Below are positions 41,640-50,402 of a stretch of DNA of 64,000 bases, in pieces; positions within the stretch are counted from its first letter, which is position 1, and the number at the start of each line of letters is the position of its first letter. The stretch is taken from positions 36,474 to 100,473 of the forward strand of contig JAGXKT010000004.1 of assembly GCA_018335035.1 (NCBI GenBank), given 5' to 3'. The DNA comes from Phycisphaerae bacterium (lineage in GTDB: Bacteria; Planctomycetota; Phycisphaerae; SM23-33). A program made the translations under genes and the position numbers. The notes under the pieces are model-generated. The model searched no databases. It was given only the letters and a program-made list of their open reading frames with translations, and was not told the origin of the DNA.

Positions 41640-44583
41640 TCGCTCGCCTGTCCGCGGGGAACACGATCCGCACCACGCCGTCGGCGCACGGCGCATCCGC
41701 CGGCCAATCCTCGACGTCCCCCACCTCGGCGGCTGCCTGCGCCAAACGCAGGTATGCCTGCGCCGGGCGGTCGCCGGCGTCGGCGGCTTTGCGGAACCGC
41801 TCGGTCGCGTCGGCGAACGCGCGCCGCTGGAAGCGTTCGAGCCCTTCGGCGAAGTGCGCCACGGCGTCGCGCCGCTCGGGCGAGATCGCATCGGCGCGCC
41901 CCAGCACTTCGCGAATCGTCACCGGCTCGCGGACGCCGACGATGGCGACGCGCCCCAGCGGGCGGCTGACGATGTCCTCGCAGCCGGACGCGGACCAGGC
42001 CTGCTCCGTGACCAGCACCGCCGAGCCGAAGAACTTGTTGGCCGACTCGAGCCGGCTGGCGAGGTTCACGCAGTCGCCGATGGCGGTGTAGTCCATGCGG
42101 TTTGTGGCGCCGCAGTTTCCGACCATCGCCTCGCCGCCGGCGACGCCGACGCGGACGGTCAGGCGCGGGCCGGCGGCATTGTCCGCGTCGTTCAGGGCGG
42201 CGACGGCGTTGAGGACGTCGATGCCGGCGTTGATCGCGCGGGCGTCGTGGTCCGGCTGGTCGACCGGCGCGCCGAACAGGCAGAAGACGCCGTCGCCGAG
42301 GAACTTGTTGACGTAGCCGCCGCGTCGGGCCTGCACGATCTCGCTGACACGGTCGAAGAAGCGGTTGAGCACGCGGACCGTCCCCTGCGGGCCCAGTTGC
42401 TGCGACATGGCCGTGAAGCCCGCCAGGTCCGCGAACAGGCACGTGACCGCCCGCTGCTGTCCGCCCAACTCGGCCAGCGACGGATCGGCCACCAGGCGGT
42501 CCACCAGCTCCGGCGACAGCGCGTGGGCGAACATCGCGCGAATTCGCCGCCGGGCGCGTTCCTCGGTCAGTTGCCGGTAGGCCGTCACGGCCGTGAAGCT
42601 CGCCGCCATCGCCGCCAGCGGCGCCACGACGACCAGCCACACGCCCCACGTGCCGAACACGCCCCACGCGTTGCCGCCGACGTAGCCCGCCGCGAGCACC
42701 AGTGTCGCCGCGGCGGCCTGAAGGATCGGGCGCCACGCCGTGATCAGCGCCACGACGCCGCCGGCCGCGATAATCGCCAGAACGTCCAGCCACGTACCGG
42801 CGCGGCGGACGAACCATCCGGAGAGGATGGTCTCCAGCGCCCGGCCGTGCACGTACACGCCCGGCGTCTGCGGGCCGACGGGCGTCGGGACGAAGTCGGA
42901 CCCGCCGGCGCCCGTCGCCGTCAGACCGATCAGGCACATGCGGCCCTCGACGCGCTCGGCGATCTGGGCTTTGAGTGTCTTGATGCTTTGCCTGAGGCGC
43001 TTGCGACGTGCCGGGACCGCGTCGAGCGTCGCCAGCAGCGCGGCGGCGCGATGGCGACGAGCGGCGAAGTCGTCGCCGTCCGGCCCGCCGAGGAACGCGG
43101 CCAGGGTGTCATCGTCGCGCAGCGCCGCGACCAGCTCGGTGGCGGTGCGATGGACCTGTTGCTCCAATTGCTCCAATGCGCGCTCGCTGTCGCGCAGCGC
43201 CTTCAGCCCGGCCGGGTCCGGGTCGGCATCCGGGCGATAGAGCAACGCGTTGTGATACTCGCGCTGCGCCGCGATGCGCGCGCGGCGGGCTTTGTCGCGG
43301 TTCTGTCGCTTCTCGTTGAGTTGCCAGTAGAGCGCCTTGGACCGTTCATCCGGTAACTGAACGCCGAGTGTAAGGATCTCCATCCGCGTGGCGTGTGCAT
43401 GCTGCCGGAGCTGGGCGAGCTTGGCCCGCTCGGCGTGGACGGCGACGACGGCCGCGGCGGGAACGTGTCTCCGCTCGTCGGCGCCGCGAGCCCAGTGGAT
43501 CAGCATCCGCCCGTCGGCATCGAGCGGGACGCGGCGCAGTGTATCACCGTCGCGGCGGAGCAGTATCGCCTCGGAGGTGCGACGGATCGCGCACGCGCCG
43601 TCCCGCCTCAACGCGCGCCGCGCCAGCGCTACGGCGAAGTGGGGGTACGTTTGCCCCGCGCCGCGCGCCAGCGGGCGAATGCGGCGCACGACGCCGTCGA
43701 CGTCCGGTTCGGCAGTGACGAACCCGGCCGCCTGCGCACGCTGGCTGAACAGCACCAGCGGCGGCGCGACCGATCCGCCCGGCAGCCCCTCCGCCTCGAT
43801 GCCGTCGAGGGCGAACCGCTCCAGCGCCCGCAGGCTGCGGTATCGCAGATAGGCCGTTTCGAGCGCATCGCGCTGATGCGAGCCGGCCTGCAGCGTCGGC
43901 GGAAGGACGGCGGCGATGACGGTGTCTAGGCTCGGCGGCGTGCGTCCCGCGGCGAACCGGTCGGCGACGCGTCGGTTCATCGCAGCCGTCACAGCACGCG
44001 GATAGATGGCCTCCACGGCGTCGCGCGGCGCGTCCAGCCGCTCGGCCAGCCGGCTCGCGGGCAGCGCCGGCTCATCGGACAGCGCGTCGGTTGCGCGGCG
44101 CTGCAGGCCGGATGCTTCGGGTGGATCGAGATCGATCACAAGCGGCAGCACCGTGTCGGTCGACGCAATGGCGTCGCGGAGGTTCGCATCGTCGAAGGCC
44201 GGTTGCGGCGCCGCGGGCCCGCCGACGCCTTGGCGCACCGGATCGGATGCGACGTAGCGCGGCGGCTGGGGATCAGGCAGAAGGATGTCCATCGCCACGG
44301 TGCGGGCGCCGCAGTCACGCAGCACGGTAAGCATTCCGGCCAGTTTCGCACGGTCCCAAGGCCAGCGCCCGACTTTCTCCAGCGAGCCGTCGTCGATGTC
44401 GATGTGGACGAGTCCGCAATCCGGCACGTCCCCGCCCGCGTGGCGAAACCGCAGGTCCAGCGCGTCCAATTCGACACGCTCGAATGCACCGGCAAGGTGG
44501 AGCAGAAGGACGACCGTTGCGCCGGCAAGCCCCAGCGCCGTCGCGAGCAGGAAGTGAGATGTTCTGCTGACCGGGCCGCTCAT
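41623..44583 (-). CDS. CHASE2-domain adenylate/guanylate cyclase
   Basis: A 986-residue membrane protein. One helix (11-31), then a large extracytoplasmic CHASE2 sensor (36 to about 590, from RFRHAGGDVPDCGLVHIDIDDGSLEKVGRWPWDR to CLIGLTATGAGGSDFVPTPVGPQTPGVYVHGRALETIL), three helices (about 600-668), and a class III cyclase (710-890) with metal-binding Asp719 (FADLAGF) and Asp764 (FLGDGVF). It would make cyclic AMP or GMP in response to an outside signal. The CHASE2 domain is interrupted by a long helical insert at 380-545. No ribosome site precedes the ATG; the best promoter would make a leaderless mRNA. Confidence 0.93.
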   Translation of the reverse strand: MSGPVSRTSHFLLATALGLAGATVVLLLHLAGAFERVELDALDLRFRHAGGDVPDCGLVHIDIDDGSLEKVGRWPWDRAKLAGMLTVLRDCGARTVAMDILLPDPQPPRYVASDPVRQGVGGPAAPQPAFDDANLRDAIASTDTVLPLVIDLDPPEASGLQRRATDALSDEPALPASRLAERLDAPRDAVEAIYPRAVTAAMNRRVADRFAAGRTPPSLDTVIAAVLPPTLQAGSHQRDALETAYLRYRSLRALERFALDGIEAEGLPGGSVAPPLVLFSQRAQAAGFVTAEPDVDGVVRRIRPLARGAGQTYPHFAVALARRALRRDGACAIRRTSEAILLRRDGDTLRRVPLDADGRMLIHWARGADERRHVPAAAVVAVHAERAKLAQLRQHAHATRMEILTLGVQLPDERSKALYWQLNEKRQNRDKARRARIAAQREYHNALLYRPDADPDPAGLKALRDSERALEQLEQQVHRTATELVAALRDDDTLAAFLGGPDGDDFAARRHRAAALLATLDAVPARRKRLRQSIKTLKAQIAERVEGRMCLIGLTATGAGGSDFVPTPVGPQTPGVYVHGRALETILSGWFVRRAGTWLDVLAIIAAGGVVALITAWRPILQAAAATLVLAAGYVGGNAWGVFGTWGVWLVVVAPLAAMAASFTAVTAYRQLTEERARRRIRAMFAHALSPELVDRLVADPSLAELGGQQRAVTCLFADLAGFTAMSQQLGPQGTVRVLNRFFDRVSEIVQARRGGYVNKFLGDGVFCLFGAPVDQPDHDARAINAGIDVLNAVAALNDADNAAGPRLTVRVGVAGGEAMVGNCGATNRMDYTAIGDCVNLASRLESANKFFGSAVLVTEQAWSASGCEDIVSRPLGRVAIVGVREPVTIREVLGRADAISPERRDAVAHFAEGLERFQRRAFADATERFRKAADAGDRPAQAYLRLAQAAAEVGDVEDWPADAPCADGVVRIVFPADRRATTSDG

Positions 44584-44589
44584 GGAGGC

Positions 44590-44618
44590 ACTGTACGGGC
44601 CGTTGCAGCGGCGAGCAA
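44590..44618 (-). promoter_or_regulatory. Candidate promoter giving a leaderless cyclase mRNA
   Basis: On the minus strand TTGCTC (44618-44613) and TACAGT (44595-44590) are 17 bases apart. The expected start falls on or next to the cyclase ATG at 44583, which also lacks a ribosome site. Confidence 0.35.
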
Positions 44619-44685
44619 GCCGGATGGCGAGCGCCTCGACGGTTACGGTTGGCGGCTGCCGGTTTGAGGCGCGGCACGGCGAACC

Positions 44686-45495
44686 TTACGGCTTCGTCTC
44701 GTAGCCGTTTTCGCGGCTGTTCTCCTCGCTGTGCCCGCTGCGGGAGCTGCCGGAGCACAACGTGGTATCTTCGTCGCGCCCGCCGGTGAAGTTGATGATG
44801 CCGCGCCCGCCGCCGTGCCACAGCAGGTTGCGCTGTTCGAGGTTGGTCAGCCCGCCGTGCGGATCGCCGGCGTCGGTGTTGCGTCCGGCGACGGTGATGA
44901 AGATCGCCGGGGTCAGCGCGCCGTCCGTGCATTCGCCGGCGTTCAGGAACATCCGTCCGAAGTTGGTCCGGGTGTCCCAGGTGGACTCGTTGGCGCAGAA
45001 CCGCAGGCCGAGGTCGCCGCTGAAGCCGACGCGCATCCCGCAGCCGCGGGTCGCCAGCGTTGCCACGGGCGTGTCCACCTTCATGTCGCTACGACCGGCC
45101 GCGTGGGGCAACTGGGCGTCCATCGTGCCGTACTTCAGCCCCATGCGGACGTTGAGCATCTCACCGGCCATCACCAACTCGTCCAGAGCGACCTTTGTTC
45201 CGGACTCGACGGTAATGTGTCCGCGGTCGGCGACCTGGAGGACGGCCTGGCCGCCGAGGCCGGTGCGCAGGACGGTCGTCCGCCCGAGCGTGTCGCCTTC
45301 GCGCAGCGGCTGCCACTCGGCGTCCTCGTCGCTGCCGGCGAGCCGTTCGACGATCGGCATGACCGACGCGGCAACGACCTTTGCGTCCTCGGCCTTGACG
45401 GGCGCTTCATCGCCGGTTTCGTCATCCTGTGCGGCCGCCGGTACCACGACCAGAGCGACCAACACGCCGGTCAGGAGTATTCGTGCGTATCTCAT
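44686..45495 (-). CDS. Exported FecR-domain protein
   Basis: A 269-residue protein with a cleavable signal (VVPAAAQDD). Residues 55-160 match the FecR domain: LREGDTLGRTTVLRTGLGGQAVLQVADRGHITVESGTKVALDEL, MGLKYGTMDAQL and VDTPVATLATRGCGMRVG. FecR domains often sense or bind surface partners, but there is no sigma factor or transmembrane anti-sigma segment here. The C-terminal 30 residues are Ser/Glu/Asn-rich and disordered-looking. Third gene of the porin operon, 18 bases after the lipoprotein gene; ribosome site GAGGAGG. Confidence 0.88.
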   Translation of the reverse strand: MRYARILLTGVLVALVVVPAAAQDDETGDEAPVKAEDAKVVAASVMPIVERLAGSDEDAEWQPLREGDTLGRTTVLRTGLGGQAVLQVADRGHITVESGTKVALDELVMAGEMLNVRMGLKYGTMDAQLPHAAGRSDMKVDTPVATLATRGCGMRVGFSGDLGLRFCANESTWDTRTNFGRMFLNAGECTDGALTPAIFITVAGRNTDAGDPHGGLTNLEQRNLLWHGGGRGIINFTGGRDEDTTLCSGSSRSGHSEENSRENGYETKP

Positions 45496-45513
45496 GGGGG
45501 CCTCCTCGGGCCG

Positions 45514-46101
45514 CTACGGAGCGGCCATGCCGCCGCCGTACAACCGGCTGCGGTTGCGCCGGATGTGTCCGGTCTGCATGTAGGTTTTCGCGCGGGTCAG
45601 CACCGCGACGTACTCCATGCCGCTGACGGGCGTGTTCGCCAGCCCGTCGGTCATCATGCCACGGTACTGAAGCTCACGCAGGCAGTAGCGCTCGCTGGGT
45701 CCGGTCAGCGTGAGGATCACGCCGCCGGGCACGTCGGCCGCCTGGTAGACCATGTATGCCAGCTGCCCGCGCGTCACCGGGGCGGTTGCGTCAACGGCGC
45801 CGCCGGCGAGCACCTCGCGGCCTCGCAGCAGCCGGACGCGGGTAGCGAAGTCGCCGCCGGCCTCGGCGCCGGTCAGCAGGCACATGCCGGTTACCGCGTC
45901 GTTGAGCGTTACGCTCTTGGCATCCGCGACGCGATCGAGAAACGCGGCGGAGTTGTCGCCGTCGACGGCGGCGGTCTCGCCGCCGGTGATCGTGCTTGGC
46001 TTCCGGGGCGCGCAGCCGACGAGCCCGATCGTCAGCGCCATCGTCAACGCGGCGACGCCCGTCGCTAATCGTCGCGTGCATCGGGGTTGTTGTGTAGGCA
46101 T
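45514..46101 (-). CDS. Lipoprotein of unknown function
   Basis: A 195-residue lipoprotein (lipobox LVGC, Cys30). The mature part is mixed and contains VTRGQLAYMVYQAADVPGG, which recalls the T-R-x-x-x-A motif of S-layer homology domains, then a short SERYCLRELQYRGMM segment. I assign no function. It lies 18 bases from each neighbour (porin upstream, FecR protein downstream), so the three products probably act together at the outer membrane. Confidence 0.78.
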   Translation of the reverse strand: MPTQQPRCTRRLATGVAALTMALTIGLVGCAPRKPSTITGGETAAVDGDNSAAFLDRVADAKSVTLNDAVTGMCLLTGAEAGGDFATRVRLLRGREVLAGGAVDATAPVTRGQLAYMVYQAADVPGGVILTLTGPSERYCLRELQYRGMMTDGLANTPVSGMEYVAVLTRAKTYMQTGHIRRNRSRLYGGGMAAP

Positions 46102-46119
46102 GTCAATGGCCTCGCATCG

Positions 46120-47535
46120 CTAGAAGCTGAAAACCAGCCCGGTATACAGGAAGTGCCGGCTGGATTTGTCGCCGCCGTCAAATGCGCCGCTCGGCTGGAA
46201 GATGCCGTAGCGAATCGTCCACGCCAGGTCGCTGGTGATGCGCCAGTCGGCGTAGACGTCCCATTCCCAACCGAGGCACCGGGCGTCGTTGTTCGCGCTG
46301 GTGTCGCTGATGGCGCCGGCGGATTCGTCCTTGTGATAGAAGAATACCTTCGTGCCCACTTTCATCCGCTCGAATAGTTCGAAACGCTCCAGCGGGAAAC
46401 AACTGCCGCCGAGCGCGTACATGTGCAGATTGCTGATCCGCGGGCTGAAGGCGATGCCCGTGTCGCGGAAGCCGAAGGCGTTGAACGCCTCGTCGTCCGT
46501 CCCGGCCGTGTTGCCGCCCACCGTCGCCGTGGCGCTGGTGCCGCGGTCCGAGTCGCCGGTGGCGAACAGGTACTCCGCCGTGACGCGCGGCTTCGTCGGA
46601 ACGTCGAAGTGATAGGCCAGTTCCATGTCCAGGGCCATCGCGCAGATATCGTCCTGGCCGGTCGTGGCGCCGTTGGAATACGTCCGCCCCCACTCACCGA
46701 CCAGCTCGGCGCGGTACTGGAGCTTGTCGCTCAAGGCCCCCTCGCTGCCGATGCCCAGGTAGCGCGAGCTGTAATCGTATCGTTGACGCTGGCTTGACGG
46801 GTCCGGCCCGGTATGATCGGACTGGCTGAGGAAGTAGACGAACGGGCGGTGCCGCGTCCAGCCGCGGTAGCCCAGCTCGAAGCCGTAGAAGCACCGATCC
46901 TGATGGCCGGCAACGGCGTCGGAATCGTCGATGTTCCGGCTATGCCGCAGCGTCTGGCCCAGCAGGGCGGTCACGTCGACGTCACCGATCGCCGCGTCGA
47001 AGCGTATCATGTCCAGCGGCATCGACAGCACCAGCCCGGTTCCGATCGTGGCGAACTGCCGCCCGATCTTGACGCGGAAACCGTTGGGCGGGCGCTTGCC
47101 CGTGCGGTTGCGGACCAGGGCGAACGAGTCGAACTGATACCACGCTCGCTCGATGCCGTCGTTGAAGTGGTTCTCGCCGCCGGGGATGTAGTACGTGCCG
47201 GGATTCCAGTTCTCCCAGCCCAGCAGGGCCCGGACGTACCCGCGGTGGACGCCGCCGACGTTCGCGCTGCCCCACAGCCGCAGCTCGTAGGACCGCATCG
47301 TGCGCGTCTCCTGGCTGGGACCGTCCAGGTAGTTGAAGATGGCGAAGTTGAACCACCCGCCGGCGTCGAAGCCCGCCTCGCGCGCCTCAGGGATCTGCTC
47401 GTCCAGACGCACGCGAAGTTGCTCGGCGTAGATATCCCGTCCGGTGCGTCCGTCCTGCGCCCGGGCGAGACCGGCCGACAACGCAATCCCCGCCGTCAGC
47501 ACGCCTAACGCTACGTGATGGGGTTTGAAGATCAC
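46120..47535 (-). CDS. Outer-membrane beta-barrel (porin/alginate-export-like)
   Basis: A 471-residue predicted outer-membrane barrel. Signal peptide at 1-26 (ALSAGLARA, cleavage before QDG), then alternating strands rich in aromatic residues with long loops, for example FNFAIFNYLDGPSQETRTMRSYELRLWGSANVG and ISNLHMYALGGSCFPLERFELFERMKVGTKVFFYHKDE, ending in RHFLYTGLVFSF, a typical barrel C-terminal Phe. The general form resembles alginate-export-type porins. The GTG at 47535 is chosen over an ATG at 47598 because GGGAGC is at proper spacing and the signal peptide then begins normally. First gene of the porin operon. Confidence 0.82.
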   Translation of the reverse strand: MIFKPHHVALGVLTAGIALSAGLARAQDGRTGRDIYAEQLRVRLDEQIPEAREAGFDAGGWFNFAIFNYLDGPSQETRTMRSYELRLWGSANVGGVHRGYVRALLGWENWNPGTYYIPGGENHFNDGIERAWYQFDSFALVRNRTGKRPPNGFRVKIGRQFATIGTGLVLSMPLDMIRFDAAIGDVDVTALLGQTLRHSRNIDDSDAVAGHQDRCFYGFELGYRGWTRHRPFVYFLSQSDHTGPDPSSQRQRYDYSSRYLGIGSEGALSDKLQYRAELVGEWGRTYSNGATTGQDDICAMALDMELAYHFDVPTKPRVTAEYLFATGDSDRGTSATATVGGNTAGTDDEAFNAFGFRDTGIAFSPRISNLHMYALGGSCFPLERFELFERMKVGTKVFFYHKDESAGAISDTSANNDARCLGWEWDVYADWRITSDLAWTIRYGIFQPSGAFDGGDKSSRHFLYTGLVFSF

Positions 47536-47593
47536 GGTCTTCGTGCTCCCTTTCTTGTTCTTCACATATGCCCGATGCGGGCGACGACGCAAA

Positions 47594-47622
47594 GCCATAT
47601 GCGAAACGGCGCGTTTCGTCAA
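47594..47622 (-). promoter_or_regulatory. Candidate promoter of the porin operon
   Basis: On the minus strand TTGACG (47622-47617) and TATGGC (47599-47594) are 17 bases apart. An inverted repeat fills the spacer (separate entry). Confidence 0.45.
47602..47618. promoter_or_regulatory. 17-base inverted repeat, possible operator
   Basis: CGAAACG (47602-47608), GCG, CGTTTCG (47612-47618) is a perfect inverted repeat with a 3-base centre. It occupies the spacer of the porin promoter and overlaps the -35 element by two bases, a position typical of a repressor site. Confidence 0.5.
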
Positions 47623-47668
47623 TGATTTTCCGGGCGAATCGCGTCGGCCGTCGGCGCCAACGGGCGCG

Positions 47669-48766
47669 TCAGTGCAGCATCACCTGTCCGCCGGTGACGG
47701 GAATCGCTTGCCCGGTCTCGTAGTCCTGCTCGAGCACGTAGTAGATCGCCTTCATCACGTCCTCGGCCGCGCAGCCGCGCTGCATGGGCACCTTCGCTTC
47801 GTACGCCCGGCGGACGTCCGCGACGGTCTCGGCGCCGGGTACCTTGCCCGTGCGCAGGTACTGCACGAACAGCCCGTGATCCGGGTCGGACCACAGCGGC
47901 CCGTCGAAGAAATTCCCTGGGCAGACCGCGTTGACCTTGATGCCGTCGGCAACCAGTTCCAGCGCGAACGATTGCGTCAGCCCGACGCCGCCGAACTTGC
48001 CGCCGGCGTAGGCGAAATTCCGCCTGGAGCCGGCCAGGCCGCTCTTGGAGTTGATCTGGATGATGTCGCCCCAGCGCTGCGGGCGGGCGGCGTGCTGGGC
48101 GGCGAGCACCGGCGCCGCGGCCCGCACGCACAGATAGTAGCCCTTGTAGTTGACACCCGTGACGAAGTCGAAGTCGCGCTCGGCCAGGTCGTCCAGCCCG
48201 CCGGCCTTGAGGACGCCGGCGTTGGCGATGAAGACGTCGAAGCCGCCGTAGGCCGCGACCGCGGCGCCGACGGCCGCATCCACGCTGTCCGCGTCGGCCA
48301 CGTCCATCGCCACGGCCAGGGCGCGGTCCGGTCCGTGGGCCTCGCAGATGGCCTCGGCCGCGGCGCGGGCGCCGTCCGCGTTGACGTCGCCCAGGACGAC
48401 GGCGGCGCCTTCGGCGGCGAGGTGCTGGGCGATCTCGAGCCCGAAGCCCTGGGCGGCGCCGGTGACGAAGGCGACCCGGGCGCCGACCCGTCCGGCGGCC
48501 GCGTCCGGCTTCGGCAAACGCCGGAAGACGCCGGCGCCGGTGACGCCGACGGACCCGGCCTGCCTGCCGGCGCGGTCCAGCGTCTCGCGCAGGGCGGCGA
48601 CGGTTTCGGCGATCTCGCCGCCGGCCGGTGGTTGGAACGCCACGTCGGCCCCGTCGGCGTCGCCGGGTTCGAAGCAAACAGTTGCCAGGGCGGTTTCGTC
48701 GCCCCACAGCCCGCGCAACGCCGGGCCAATCAGGCGGACAAGCTTCTGTGTGTCGGACTCGGTCAT
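47669..48766 (-). CDS. SDR-family oxidoreductase with N-terminal extension
   Basis: A 365-residue protein. The first 92 residues are an unfamiliar mixed domain; residues 96-360 are a short-chain dehydrogenase with cofactor motif TGAAQGFG (102-109), NAG (182-184), catalytic Ser in INSKSG (about 240-242), Tyr253 and Lys257 (YxxxK). The closest forms I recall are sorbitol-6-phosphate-type dehydrogenases, including those fused to aldolases (weak memory). The ATG at 48766 has GGAG 8 bases upstream. It is separated from hflX by 128 bases. Confidence 0.85.
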   Translation of the reverse strand: MTESDTQKLVRLIGPALRGLWGDETALATVCFEPGDADGADVAFQPPAGGEIAETVAALRETLDRAGRQAGSVGVTGAGVFRRLPKPDAAAGRVGARVAFVTGAAQGFGLEIAQHLAAEGAAVVLGDVNADGARAAAEAICEAHGPDRALAVAMDVADADSVDAAVGAAVAAYGGFDVFIANAGVLKAGGLDDLAERDFDFVTGVNYKGYYLCVRAAAPVLAAQHAARPQRWGDIIQINSKSGLAGSRRNFAYAGGKFGGVGLTQSFALELVADGIKVNAVCPGNFFDGPLWSDPDHGLFVQYLRTGKVPGAETVADVRRAYEAKVPMQRGCAAEDVMKAIYYVLEQDYETGQAIPVTGGQVMLH

Positions 48767-48894
48767 GGTGGCTGCTCCGCGTTCAACAGTCGGCCGACAG
48801 GATACCGCTGAACGGCTGACAGTTCGAGGGGCATTGCCATGCGATTGGTGGGCTGGCGCGTCGTGGACTGCGCGGGCAGGCGGCCCGCGGCCCG

Positions 48895-50223
48895 TCAAAC
48901 GGCCGCCGGTCGTTCGACGGAGACGTCGCCGCCGAAGGTCGCGAGCCGGTCCAGCTTGCCGGTGGGCATGACGGCCTCGATGTGCGCGGTGGCGTCGGTG
49001 AAGCTCTCCCGCTGCACGTCCGCGTGCTGGGCGATGTACTGCATCAGCTTGCCGTTGCGGCAGTCTGCATGAAGCACGACGCGGACCGGCGCGCCGCCGA
49101 CGCGGGCGAGCACCTCGTCGCGCAACGTGTCGAGCCCTGCGCCGGTCGCCGCCGAGACGAACACGCCGTCCGGATGCCGATTGGCCAGCACCGTTCTCGC
49201 GGCCGGGTCGGACAGCCGGTCCGTCTTGTTCAGAAGGAGCAATCGTCCTGACGCCTCGCAGCCCAGTTCGGCCAGGACGTTCTCGACGGCTGCGATCTGC
49301 TCGTGCACCTGCTCGCTGGCCGCGTCGGCCACGTGCAGCAGCAGGTCGGCGTGGATCGCCTCTTCCAGCGTGGCGCGGAAGCTGGCGACCAGATGGTGCG
49401 GCAGGTCGCGGACGAAGCCGACCGTGTCGCTCAGCAGGGCGGTTTGCCCCTCGCCGAGGTCCCAGCGGCGCGTGCGGGTATCCAGCGTGGCGAACAACTG
49501 GTCGGCGACGCGCACGTCCGCGCCGGTCAGGCGGTTCATCAGCGTGCTTTTGCCGGCGTTGGTGTAGCCCACCAGGCAGATGGTCGCCATGTCGGTGCGG
49601 CTTTGGACCTGTCGGACCTTGCGCCGGTCGATCTGCGCGATTCGCCGCTTGAGATGGCTGACGCGCTTCTGGACGAGGCGGCGGTCGATCTCGATCTGCT
49701 TCTCGCCGGGGCCCCGCGTGCCGATACCGCCAACGGCGGCCGCCGCCGTCGTCGCGCCGCCGGCGATCCGCTCCAGGTGCGTCCACATGTGCCGCAGCCG
49801 CGGATACGTGTACTCGAGCTGCGCCAGCTCCACCTGGAGTCGCGCCTCGGCCGTGCGGGCGTGCGCGGCGAAGATGTCCAGAATCAACTCGCTTCGGTCG
49901 AGCACCTTGCGGGCGGCGATCTCCTCCAGATCGCGTATCTGCGCAGGGCTCAGGTCGTTGTCGAAAATGATGGTGTCGACCGCGTTGAGTTCGCAGCGGT
50001 CGGCGATCTGCTCGGCTTTGCCGGAGCCGACGTAGAGCCCCGGGTGGACGGCGCGGCGCTTGGCGACCATCTCGTCGACGACGGTCGCCCCGGCCGTCTG
50101 GGCCAGACGGCGAAGCTCACCGGGCGGGTCGTGCGGGTCGGCCGTGGATTCCGGCAGCAACACGCTGACCAGAAGGGTCCTTTCGGCCCGGACGGACAGG
50201 TCGGTTCGCTTCGGCTCGGTCAT
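48895..50223 (-). CDS. hflX: GTPase HflX
   Basis: HflX is a ribosome-splitting GTPase used under stress. The 442-residue protein has the HflX N-domain (AGATVVDEMVAKRRAVHPGLYVGSGKAEQIA), a coiled middle (GIGTRGPGEKQIEIDRRLVQKRVSHLKRRI), G1 GYTNAGKST (219-227), G3 DTVGFVRDLPHHLV and G4 NKTD. The ATG at 50223 is preferred over the longer frame to 50382, although the GGGAGG site is about 15 bases away. A TACAAT hexamer at 50255-50260 could be its -10 element, but no good -35 is seen. Confidence 0.95.
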   Translation of the reverse strand: MTEPKRTDLSVRAERTLLVSVLLPESTADPHDPPGELRRLAQTAGATVVDEMVAKRRAVHPGLYVGSGKAEQIADRCELNAVDTIIFDNDLSPAQIRDLEEIAARKVLDRSELILDIFAAHARTAEARLQVELAQLEYTYPRLRHMWTHLERIAGGATTAAAAVGGIGTRGPGEKQIEIDRRLVQKRVSHLKRRIAQIDRRKVRQVQSRTDMATICLVGYTNAGKSTLMNRLTGADVRVADQLFATLDTRTRRWDLGEGQTALLSDTVGFVRDLPHHLVASFRATLEEAIHADLLLHVADAASEQVHEQIAAVENVLAELGCEASGRLLLLNKTDRLSDPAARTVLANRHPDGVFVSAATGAGLDTLRDEVLARVGGAPVRVVLHADCRNGKLMQYIAQHADVQRESFTDATAHIEAVMPTGKLDRLATFGGDVSVERPAAV

Positions 50224-50402
50224 GCGGTGTTCGTATGTCCTCCCATCGCATTCAATTGTACCGCGCCGGCCCGCAGGGCGTACAGAACCTGCCCGTGAGC
50301 GTGTGGCGAGCACGCGTTGCGCGTTTGCGGCACAGCGCGGGCCGCCGCGAGGGCTCGCGACGGCCCGTGTGCCTTGCTTCATCTTCCGGCGGTGCCGGCG
50401 TG

